The notes below the pieces were generated by a model. That model saw nothing but the letters and a program-made list of their open reading frames with translations. It was not told the origin of the DNA and made no database searches. Below, in pieces: positions 1 to 6,383 of a DNA stretch of 9,637 nt. Every line of letters begins with the position of its first letter. The stretch's first letter is position 1. Both the position numbers and the translations under genes were made by a program. Source of the DNA: Flavobacterium sp. GTDB taxonomy: Bacteria > Bacteroidota > Bacteroidia > Flavobacteriales > Flavobacteriaceae. Location of the stretch: the NCBI GenBank assembly GCA_024709705.1, contig JANJWE010000060.1:1-9637 (forward strand). The letters run 5' to 3'.

Positions 1-1429
1 AGGTGTAGGTTCTTAATTCCCAACCGCATACACCGGCAGGTGCCGTATCGACTCCAATTGAAACTCCATTTACAAGAACTTCAATTTGAGCAGGATTTCC
101 TGTTGCAACCGATTGTACCCAATATGAAAAAGTATAAATTCTTCCCGGTAAAACCGGTATTTTTTGACACCAAAAATTATCATTCCCCGCGTTGGCTATC
201 GAACCATCCATAACCATCATGTTTCCGGTTCCGGTTGTATGATCGGTACAATTTGAGAATCCAGCAAACCACGTTTGAGAATTTGGAACTATTGCATAAG
301 CTCCTTGAACACCAGCCGGATTAATGGGATCTAAATATTGATATTCTGTTGTAAAACCATTATTACCAAGAGAAAAATCTCCATTGTAAACCAAATTTCT
401 ATTTAAAGTTTGTGTAGAAGTTACCGTATAAGTAGTGGCAACTGTAGGATAAACCGTTATCGTAGAGTTATTCGGATTTAAAATTGAAGGATCAGTAGGA
501 GAAGAAGTCCAAGTATAATTCCCCCCTCCTGAAACAGTTAAATTAGCAAAAGAACCACTACAAACCGAAGTATTTGGAGAAACGGTAATATTATTGGGTT
601 GTGTAATGGTAATAGGATTGGATGAAACTACATCTCCAATTGAGTTGGTAACAGTTACTGTATAAGTACCCGGAGCCAATCCGGTAAAGACACCGGTAGA
701 ATTAGTTGCAGAAGCTGCACCTGAAAGAGTATAACTTGTAAATGGTGCGATACCTCCTACCCCATATGCTACAATAGAACCATCTGCTGCTCCAAAGCAA
801 CTCACATTAATTTGAGAATGGGTAACGGATAAATGAGTTTGCAATCTCAATGATAAATCATCAATAGCAAAATCATTTCCAACAGCACTGGTATTTATAT
901 TAAAAAGTTCTAATCTTCTGTATTGATTTCCAGAGCCCGTAACTGTAAAAGTATAGGAAACCTCTTGCCAACCATTTGATGGTCCAGTTACATTATATGT
1001 ACCATTAAAGGTATTGGTTCCGCCACTCATAACTCTAAATCCTATTTCGGCTTGAGGATTAGTAGCATTAACTGAATGTATGTAATAGGTAAAAACATAA
1101 GTTGCTCCACCTTGTAAAAGTACATCGCCATTGGTCAACCAAATTCGTTCTGAACTCGTAGCACCATCAAAAACCATCATGAGACCACTTCCAGAAGTAC
1201 GATCTCCTATGTTAACAAAATTATTCGTGTTAAGCAAAAACGGATTGGTTGAAATTGCAAATTGTCTCGGCGAACTATTGGCCTGACCCGAGCCGGGATT
1301 TGTTAAATTATAGTCTGATTGAAATCCTGTATTTCCAGCCTCAAAATTGCCATTTGTCAATAGATTTTGAGCGTTGAATGGGCTGAAAAACAAGACCAAA
1401 CAAAAAATAGATAGTAGTTTTGAACTCAT
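1..1429 (-). CDS. Secreted modular surface protein with SprB repeat, N-terminal 476 residues (C-terminus outside window)
   Basis: This reading frame stays open from the ATG at 1429 to the window edge, so 476 residues are visible and the 3' end is missing. An in-frame TAA at 1442-1444 lies just upstream and fixes the start region. Residues 1-20 form a signal peptide (Lys4, a hydrophobic core, then FNA before Gln21). Residues about 22-196 form a module opening with NGNF (26-29) and containing GSGLMMVFDG; it resembles the beta-sandwich carbohydrate-binding-like modules of secreted Bacteroidota proteins. Residues about 204-278 match a SprB repeat, with VSCFGAADGSI near 209-219 and a terminal ITITQP. 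Residues about 279-335 look like an Ig-like domain (VCSGS at Cys290, ending TTYTVT). From about 345 a second copy of the first module begins (NGDF 349-352, GTGNMMVMDG) and runs to the edge. Such proteins usually end in a type IX secretion sorting domain, which cannot be checked here. Likely a cell-surface or secreted adhesin or ligand-binding protein; the ligand is unknown. Confidence 0.85.
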   Translation of the reverse strand, partial: MSSKLLSIFCLVLFFSPFNAQNLLTNGNFEAGNTGFQSDYNLTNPGSGQANSSPRQFAISTNPFLLNTNNFVNIGDRTSGSGLMMVFDGATSSERIWLTNGDVLLQGGATYVFTYYIHSVNATNPQAEIGFRVMSGGTNTFNGTYNVTGPSNGWQEVSYTFTVTGSGNQYRRLELFNINTSAVGNDFAIDDLSLRLQTHLSVTHSQINVSCFGAADGSIVAYGVGGIAPFTSYTLSGAASATNSTGVFTGLAPGTYTVTVTNSIGDVVSSNPITITQPNNITVSPNTSVCSGSFANLTVSGGGNYTWTSSPTDPSILNPNNSTITVYPTVATTYTVTSTQTLNRNLVYNGDFSLGNNGFTTEYQYLDPINPAGVQGAYAIVPNSQTWFAGFSNCTDHTTGTGNMMVMDGSIANAGNDNFWCQKIPVLPGRIYTFSYWVQSVATGNPAQIEVLVNGVSIGVDTAPAGVCGWELRTYT

Positions 1430-1461
1430 GCTAAAAAAAATTTAAGGTCGGAAATTTACAT

Positions 1462-1489
1462 AATTTTAAGTAAATAATATCTTAAAATT
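1462..1489. repeat. Inverted repeat AATTTTAAG / CTTAAAATT
   Basis: Two perfect 9-bp arms at 1462-1470 and 1481-1489 flank a 10-bp A/T spacer. The element sits between the start of the secreted-protein gene and the folE promoter. It contains no G/C-rich stem and no clear terminator character, so an operator is as likely as an RNA hairpin. The region is A/T-rich, which makes chance dyads commoner. Confidence 0.5.
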
Positions 1490-1494
1490 TTGGT

Positions 1495-1513
1495 TTTTTA
1501 AGTTCCTTAAAAA
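1495..1513. repeat. Inverted repeat TTTTTAAG / CTTAAAAA
   Basis: Perfect 8-bp arms at 1495-1502 and 1506-1513 are separated by TTC. The arms carry the same TTTTAAG heptamer as the neighbouring dyad at 1462-1489, giving four half-sites in alternating orientation. The element lies about 30 bp upstream of the folE -7 box, a position that could allow regulation of either divergent gene. Function is not known. Confidence 0.5.
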
Positions 1514-1540
1514 GCACTATTTATTTAGAGGCAATTTGTA

Positions 1541-1548
1541 TATCTTTG
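1541..1548 (+). promoter_or_regulatory. Probable folE promoter -7 box (TATCTTTG)
   Basis: TATCTTTG is an exact match to the Bacteroidota primary-sigma -7 consensus TAnnTTTG and lies 39 bp upstream of the folE start codon. I see no convincing TTG -33 element at the expected 17-23 bp spacing, so the assignment rests on the -7 box alone. Confidence 0.55.
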
Positions 1549-1587
1549 CAGACTTAAATTTACATATTAATTATTTTCCATCTTATA

Positions 1588-2259
1588 ATGATAAATACAG
1601 AATCGCTAGCTGACGAATTAGGAGATAATCATATAGGTTCTTCAACTGAAAATCCCATTAGAAAAGATGCATTTGATTTAACCGATGAACAAAAAATAGA
1701 GCTTATCAAAAAAGATGTAACTCAAATTCTAACTACTTTAGGTATGGATTTGACAGATGATAGTTTGAAAGGCACTCCAAACCGGGTTGCTAAGATGTTT
1801 GTCAAAGAAATTTTTGGCGGACTCAATCCGAATAAAAAACCCAGTTCTTCGACATTTGAAAACGGATACAAATATGGTGAAATGTTGGTTGAAAAGAACA
1901 TAACCGTTTATTCAACTTGTGAACATCATTTATTGCCTATTGTGGGCAGAGCTCATGTAGCCTATATTTCAAATGGAAAGGTAATAGGATTATCTAAAAT
2001 GAATCGCATTGTTGATTATTATGCCAAAAGACCTCAAGTCCAAGAACGTTTAACTATGCAAATTGTAAGAGAATTACAAAAAGCTCTTAATACTGAGGAT
2101 GTGGCTTGTGTTATTGATGCCAAACACTTGTGTGTAAATTCAAGAGGAATTCGAGATATTGAAAGTAGTACGGTTACTTCCGAATTTGGTGGTAAATTTA
2201 AAGAAGAGAATGTAAGAAGAGAATTTTTAGATTACATCAAACTAGATACTAAATTTTAA
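1588..2259 (+). CDS. folE: GTP cyclohydrolase I
   Basis: Type I GTP cyclohydrolase (223 aa, normal length) converts GTP to 7,8-dihydroneopterin triphosphate and formate, the first step of folate and other pterin synthesis, and also feeds 7-deazaguanine (queuosine) synthesis. It is a cytoplasmic homodecamer. Residues 1-30 are a variable polar extension; the conserved domain runs from about 35 to 220. The signature STCEHHLLPIVG at 109-120 supplies Cys111 and His114, and AKHLCV at 178-183 supplies Cys182; these correspond to the zinc ligands of the E. coli enzyme (Cys110, His113, Cys181). His113 and His180 match the conserved active-site histidines. The RPQVQERLT segment at 148-156 and SRGIRD at 185-190 are also family hallmarks. 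No purine-rich ribosome-binding site precedes the ATG, as is usual in this phylum. The gene is the first of a same-strand series with cysS 49 bp downstream and no terminator between them, so co-transcription is likely. Confidence 0.97.
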   Translation: MINTESLADELGDNHIGSSTENPIRKDAFDLTDEQKIELIKKDVTQILTTLGMDLTDDSLKGTPNRVAKMFVKEIFGGLNPNKKPSSSTFENGYKYGEMLVEKNITVYSTCEHHLLPIVGRAHVAYISNGKVIGLSKMNRIVDYYAKRPQVQERLTMQIVRELQKALNTEDVACVIDAKHLCVNSRGIRDIESSTVTSEFGGKFKEENVRREFLDYIKLDTKF

Positions 2260-2308
2260 CATTTACTTTTCCATTCTACCCAAAATAGATTGACATTAAA
2301 TAGTATTT

Positions 2309-3790
2309 ATGAAACTCTATCAAAATCAAACTTTAAAAATATACAATTCCCTTAGTGGAGAAAAAGAAATCTTTACTCCCATTCATGAAGGTTATATAGG
2401 TATGTATGTTTGCGGCCCTACAGTATATAGCAATGTGCATTTAGGTAATGTTAGGACTTTTATGAGTTTTGATGTCATTTTCAGATATTTAATTCATTTG
2501 GGTTATAAAGTTCGATATGTTCGCAATATCACTGATGCCGGACATTTGGAAAATGATGCTGAAGTTGGTGAAGACCGAATTGCCAAAAAAGCTAGGTTGG
2601 AAGAATTAGAACCTATGGAGATTGTACAGCGATATACCGTAGATTTTCACACTATTTTACACAAACTCAATTTTTTACCGCCAAGTATTGAGCCAACGGC
2701 TACGGGTCATATTATCGAACAACAAGAAATTATTGCCAAAATCATTGAAAACGGATTTGCTTATGAAGCCAATGGATCTGTTTATTTTGATGTTGTAAAG
2801 TTTAATGAAACCAATCATTATGGTAAGCTAAGTGGCCGAAATATAGAAGATATGTTGGCCAATACACGTGATTTGGATGGGGTTTCTGATAAAAAAAATC
2901 CTCAAGATTTTGCCCTTTGGAAAAAAGCCGAACCACAGCATATCATGAGATGGCCATCACCTTGGGGAATTGGATTTCCAGGCTGGCATTTAGAATGTAC
3001 TGCGATGAGCACCAAGTATTTAGGAGATACATTTGACATTCATGGTGGCGGAATGGATTTAAAATTCCCGCATCATGAATGCGAAATTGCTCAAAATGAA
3101 GCTTGTACAGGACACAGTCCGGTTCGCTTTTGGATGCATGCCAATATGCTAATTCTAAACGGTAAAAAAATGGCAAAATCTACTGGGAATTTCATTCTGC
3201 CTAATGAAATTTTTACCGGAGATAACACCATTTTATCAAAAGCTTTCAGTCCGAATGTAACGCGGTTTTTTATGTTACAAGCTCATTACAGAAGTATATT
3301 AGATTTTTCTAACGATGCTATTTTGGCATCCGAAAAAGGATTTAACAGATTGATGGAAGGCTATCAATTGATTTCCCAATTAGCTCCATCAACTACATCT
3401 ACTTTATCAATTTCCGATTGGAAACAAAGCTGTTATGATGCCATGAATGACGATTTCAATACGCCTATTCTTATCGCTCAATTGTTTGAAGGCATTCGAA
3501 TGGTTCATTTGGTAAATGATAAAAAAGAAAGTTTAACACTTGAAGCTATTACTGATTTAAAAAACACTTTACAACTTTTCATTTTTGATGTATTAGGAAT
3601 TGCCCCTGAAAATCAAAATAAAGACACATCAGATAAGTTGGAAAATGTAGTAGCTTTAATAATACAAATGCGAAACGAAGCTAGAGCAAATAAAAACTTT
3701 GCTCTTTCCGATCAAATTAGAGACCAGTTGTTAGCTATTGGAATTCAATTAAAAGACGGAAAAGAAGGAACGAGTTTTAGTGTAAATTAA
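2309..3790 (+). CDS. cysS: Cysteinyl-tRNA synthetase
   Basis: Class I aminoacyl-tRNA synthetase (493 aa, close to the usual 460-500) that charges tRNA-Cys with cysteine in the cytoplasm, using ATP. The Rossmann catalytic domain carries the HIGH-type motif HLGN at 44-47 within a [13 protein letters not shown] context, and the KMSKS loop as KMAKS at 287-291. The cysteine-selecting zinc site is complete: Cys35, Cys230 (in GWHLEC), His255 and Glu259 (in PHHECEIAQ) align with Cys28, Cys209, His234 and Glu238 of the E. coli enzyme. The DALR-type helical domain and a short C-terminal part follow from about 340, including MNDDFNTPI and a typical region rich in Arg and Asn near the end. No inactivating change is visible. 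The start follows an A/T-rich leader without a Shine-Dalgarno sequence. The stop codon directly abuts the yidD start, which implies a shared message. Confidence 0.97.
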   Translation: MKLYQNQTLKIYNSLSGEKEIFTPIHEGYIGMYVCGPTVYSNVHLGNVRTFMSFDVIFRYLIHLGYKVRYVRNITDAGHLENDAEVGEDRIAKKARLEELEPMEIVQRYTVDFHTILHKLNFLPPSIEPTATGHIIEQQEIIAKIIENGFAYEANGSVYFDVVKFNETNHYGKLSGRNIEDMLANTRDLDGVSDKKNPQDFALWKKAEPQHIMRWPSPWGIGFPGWHLECTAMSTKYLGDTFDIHGGGMDLKFPHHECEIAQNEACTGHSPVRFWMHANMLILNGKKMAKSTGNFILPNEIFTGDNTILSKAFSPNVTRFFMLQAHYRSILDFSNDAILASEKGFNRLMEGYQLISQLAPSTTSTLSISDWKQSCYDAMNDDFNTPILIAQLFEGIRMVHLVNDKKESLTLEAITDLKNTLQLFIFDVLGIAPENQNKDTSDKLENVVALIIQMRNEARANKNFALSDQIRDQLLAIGIQLKDGKEGTSFSVN

Positions 3791-4021
3791 ATGTTTACTC
3801 TCAAAAAAATCATAATATTCCCATTCCTTTTATTGATTCGTTTGTATCAAGTACTCATTTCACCTCTTACTCCGGCTACTTGCAGATTTGAACCTACTTG
3901 CTCACATTATGCCGCAGAGGCTTTAAAAAAACACGGTATTCTTAAGGGTATTAACCTTTCAATAATTCGGATTTCAAAATGTCATCCTTGGGGAAGTAGT
4001 GGTTATGACCCGGTTCCCTAA
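3791..4021 (+). CDS. yidD: YidD family membrane-protein insertion efficiency factor
   Basis: This 76-residue protein has the YidD (UPF0161) hallmarks: an N-terminal amphipathic or hydrophobic segment (about 1-25, with [14 protein letters not shown]), then [15 protein letters not shown] with Cys31 and Cys37, and a C-terminal [14 protein letters not shown]. YidD sits at the cytoplasmic face of the inner membrane and helps YidC insert membrane proteins. The length is typical and the protein ends soon after the conserved DPVP. Its ATG follows the cysS stop with no spacer (TAAATG), so translation is probably coupled to cysS. In many bacteria yidD lies in the rpmH-rnpA-yidD-yidC cluster; here it is next to cysS and upstream of lgt instead. 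The neighbour Lgt also works at the inner membrane. Confidence 0.95.
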   Translation: MFTLKKIIIFPFLLLIRLYQVLISPLTPATCRFEPTCSHYAAEALKKHGILKGINLSIIRISKCHPWGSSGYDPVP

Positions 4022-4049
4022 TTTTTAAGATTTAATTATTACATCTGAA

Positions 4050-4080
4050 TTGGGATTTGCCTAAAAATAATTTACATTTA
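4050..4080 (+). promoter_or_regulatory. Possible lgt promoter
   Basis: The 76-bp gap after yidD contains TTG at 4050-4052, a 20-bp spacer and TACATTTA at 4073-4080, which matches TAnnTTTG except at the last base. This places a start site within about 15 bp of the lgt ATG. The match is imperfect and the region is A/T-rich, so readthrough from cysS-yidD is an equally good explanation for lgt expression. Confidence 0.25.
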
Positions 4081-4097
4081 CTTCAAATAATTGGTTT

Positions 4098-5030
4098 ATG
4101 AATTTACCCATTTTGAGTTTTGTTTGGAATCCATCAGAAGGAATAGAAATAGGTTCCTTTATGATACGCTATTACAGTTTAATGTTTGTTGTTGCTTTCG
4201 CTATTGGATGGTATGTAATGAAGTACATATTCATTCGTGAAAACGAACCCATGGAAAAATTAGACAGTCTATTTATTTATACTGTAATCGCTACCCTTTT
4301 AGGAGCTAGGTTAGGCCATGTCATTTTTTACCAGTCTGAACTTTTTAGAGACGACCCTTTAAGTATACTTCTTCCTATTAGAACCCAACCTAATTTTGAA
4401 TTTACCGGTTTTTCAGGTTTGGCAAGTCATGGAGCTGCTATAGCCATCATTATATTCATGATTTATTTTAGTAAAAAAATCATGAAGCAATCGTTATTAT
4501 GGGTCTTAGACCGTGTTGTAATACCGGTTGCCAGTGGTGCTGTTTTTGTGAGATTGGGTAACTTTTTCAATTCTGAAATCATAGGTAACGAAACTAAGTC
4601 GTCTTTTGGCATTCAATTTGTTCAAGACTATTATTCCAAAAGGGATGCCGTTGAAATTACTAAAATTGCAGAACCCCGAAAAGCATACCAAGCTTTAACC
4701 AGTTCGCCAGAATATGCTCAATTCTTAGAAAAAGTTCCGGCAAAACATCCTTCACAACTTTATGAGGCGGTAATGTATGTTTTGGTCTTTGCCATTCTCA
4801 TGTTTTTGTATTGGAAAACTGATGTTCGTAAAAAAGAAGGCTTTTTGTTTGGAGTATTTATGGTGTTGCTATGGTCGGTTCGATTTGGCGTTGAGTTTGT
4901 CAAAGAAAGTCAAGGAGGTTTTGAAAAATACACACTATTTAATGGGTTATCCACAGGTCAATGGTTAAGTATACCCTTTATAATTATTGGTCTCTATTAT
5001 ATTTTCAGAAAAACCAAACCAATCACATAA
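4098..5030 (+). CDS. lgt: Prolipoprotein diacylglyceryl transferase
   Basis: Lgt (310 aa, slightly longer than the 291 aa of E. coli) transfers diacylglycerol from phosphatidylglycerol to the lipobox cysteine of prolipoproteins, the first step of bacterial lipoprotein maturation. It is a polytopic inner-membrane enzyme, and about seven hydrophobic segments can be seen (roughly 22-44, 57-77, 107-124, 134-152, 224-238, 248-262 and 288-303). Conserved residues are present: Tyr26 in RYYSLM, His111 in LASHGAA (E. coli His103), the signature VRLGNFFNSEIIG at 151-163 with Arg152, Asn155, Glu160 and Gly163 (E. coli Arg143, Asn146, Glu151, Gly154), HPSQLYEA at 217-224, and Arg262 and Glu266 in VRFGVEF (E. 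coli Arg239, Glu243). The loop between the signature and HPSQLYE is somewhat longer than in E. coli. Transcription ends at the palindrome directly after the stop codon. Confidence 0.96.
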   Translation: MNLPILSFVWNPSEGIEIGSFMIRYYSLMFVVAFAIGWYVMKYIFIRENEPMEKLDSLFIYTVIATLLGARLGHVIFYQSELFRDDPLSILLPIRTQPNFEFTGFSGLASHGAAIAIIIFMIYFSKKIMKQSLLWVLDRVVIPVASGAVFVRLGNFFNSEIIGNETKSSFGIQFVQDYYSKRDAVEITKIAEPRKAYQALTSSPEYAQFLEKVPAKHPSQLYEAVMYVLVFAILMFLYWKTDVRKKEGFLFGVFMVLLWSVRFGVEFVKESQGGFEKYTLFNGLSTGQWLSIPFIIIGLYYIFRKTKPIT

Positions 5031-5059
5031 AAAAAACCCGATTTAAAATCGGGTTTTTT
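5031..5059. terminator. Bidirectional intrinsic terminator between lgt and the TPR gene
   Basis: AAAAAACCCGATTT (5031-5044) and AAATCGGGTTTTTT (5046-5059) are perfect reverse complements around one base; the practical hairpin is a CCCGATTT stem with a small loop. A T-run follows the GGG on the plus strand, and by symmetry the A-run gives a T-run on the minus strand. It starts at the base after the lgt stop and ends 20 bp from the convergent TPR stop, so it can end both transcripts. Confidence 0.9.
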
Positions 5060-5079
5060 ATTTCTCAATATCTATTGAC

Positions 5080-6357
5080 TTATTCCATAGTAGCTTTTAA
5101 AGCTTTGTATTTATCTGAATAGTCCAGTGAAGAATAAACGTTTAACAAAGTCTGCTTAGCATCTTTGTTACCAGGTTCCAATTCTACAACCTTTTCAAGG
5201 TAAGGTAAAGTTGCTTTAAATACTTTCTCACGCTCTTTTTTCAGTTCTTCATAGCGTTTATTGTCCTTTGCTGAAGTACCCAACGAATTCATTTCCTCTA
5301 CAATTTTAGTATCCAAGTCAAGCTTAAGTATAGCCAAATTCAAATAGGCGTTTGTATATTTAGGGTTAATTTCAATGGCTCTTAAATAATTTTTTTCAGC
5401 TTCATCAATTTTATTTGCCTTAGACAATATAACACCTAAATTATAATACAAATCCGGTTCATTGGGATTCGTTTTAATTACATCTTCTATGATTCGGGTG
5501 TAAGAAGCAAAGTCTTGAGCTTCCAAGTACAAATTGGCTTCTGTCAGGGCTAATGAGTAATCTTCAGGATTGGTTTTTCGTGCTTCTTGAACTGCAGCCA
5601 TAGCTTTGGCATTCTCTCCTTTTTGAACCAAAATCAAGGCATAGTTGCGTAAAATTTCACCTCTTTTGGAAGGAATTTTTTCATCTCTTGGTTTTTCATG
5701 AGTACCCATTTTTCCAACATACAAATCTCTTTCTGATTTGGAAGAAAAAGAGATTTCTTCTTTAGTGATTTTGTCAGTGGCCAAATAAGAAACACCTTTA
5801 CCGGAGTAATTCAATTTTTTTAAATCTTCATAATAGGTCAATGCTAAATCATAATCTTGAGCATTAACAGCACCACTTGCAGCGTAGTATAGATATATGG
5901 TATCTTTTGGGTTTAAAGTGTAAATGGTATATAACTTTTCAGTTCCTTCCTTAAACCTTTTGGCATTATTATCATCAATAGCTGCACCTAACAATTTATC
6001 TTTTAATGTAGCTAAAGATGACGTTGCTTGAGAGGAATACTTGGCTTTACCCATTGTTTTCTCCAAAGCAATTAATTCTTGATAAGCTTTTGATGCTTGA
6101 ATCAAACTTTTTCCTTTTTCTGTAGGTAATTTATCTGCAAGATTTAATAACGCATTTCCTTTGATAAAAAGAAACTGTGCTTTATCGGCATCCGTTCCAG
6201 AGTTTAATATAAATTCAGCATTTTGTAATGCTGTTTTTAAAACTTGTGGATTTGGGTCTTTCATAGCTTTTTCAACTGCCTTCATTTCATCTTTCTGAGC
6301 ATAGACTCCAGAAGCAATAAGTAAAGCAAAAGCCGCTAATAAGGATTTACTTTTCAT
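5080..6357 (-). CDS. Periplasmic tetratricopeptide-repeat protein, function unknown
   Basis: This 425-residue protein starts with a clear Sec signal peptide (MKSKSLLAAFALLIASGVYA, cleavage likely before Gln21). No lipobox cysteine is present, so a soluble periplasmic location is expected. Helical repeats fill the mature part. The best TPR is at about 301-334 (PDLYYNLGVILSKANKIDEAEKNYLRAIEINP), flanked by weaker ones at about 234-266, 267-300 and 335-348, and again at 381-412 (LPYLEKVVELEPGNKDA). Earlier degenerate repeats cover about 60-183. Two non-TPR stretches interrupt the array: about 184-232 (polar, many Lys/Glu/Ser) and a highly charged 350-380. TPR arrays bind partner proteins or peptides; the partner here is not identifiable. 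The gene lies 26 bp downstream of gyrA on the same strand with no terminator, so it is probably co-transcribed with it. No specific gene name is recognised. Confidence 0.9.
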   Translation of the reverse strand: MKSKSLLAAFALLIASGVYAQKDEMKAVEKAMKDPNPQVLKTALQNAEFILNSGTDADKAQFLFIKGNALLNLADKLPTEKGKSLIQASKAYQELIALEKTMGKAKYSSQATSSLATLKDKLLGAAIDDNNAKRFKEGTEKLYTIYTLNPKDTIYLYYAASGAVNAQDYDLALTYYEDLKKLNYSGKGVSYLATDKITKEEISFSSKSERDLYVGKMGTHEKPRDEKIPSKRGEILRNYALILVQKGENAKAMAAVQEARKTNPEDYSLALTEANLYLEAQDFASYTRIIEDVIKTNPNEPDLYYNLGVILSKANKIDEAEKNYLRAIEINPKYTNAYLNLAILKLDLDTKIVEEMNSLGTSAKDNKRYEELKKEREKVFKATLPYLEKVVELEPGNKDAKQTLLNVYSSLDYSDKYKALKATME

Positions 6358-6383
6358 GGTATTTATTTAATTTTAGTTTGTAA

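Noticed and set aside
2943..3176. 77-codon minus-strand open frame inside cysS
   Set aside because: Antisense to the zinc-site and KMAKS region of cysS, which is under strong protein-level constraint; no homology recognised.
3167..3181. KMAKS instead of KMSKS in cysS as a sign of a defective synthetase
   Set aside because: The second-position Ser of this loop varies between active class I synthetases; both lysines and every zinc ligand are present.
4506..4968. Open frames of 61 and 63 codons overlapping lgt (minus 4506-4691, plus 4777-4968)
   Set aside because: Both lie within the well-supported lgt frame and lack start context or motifs.
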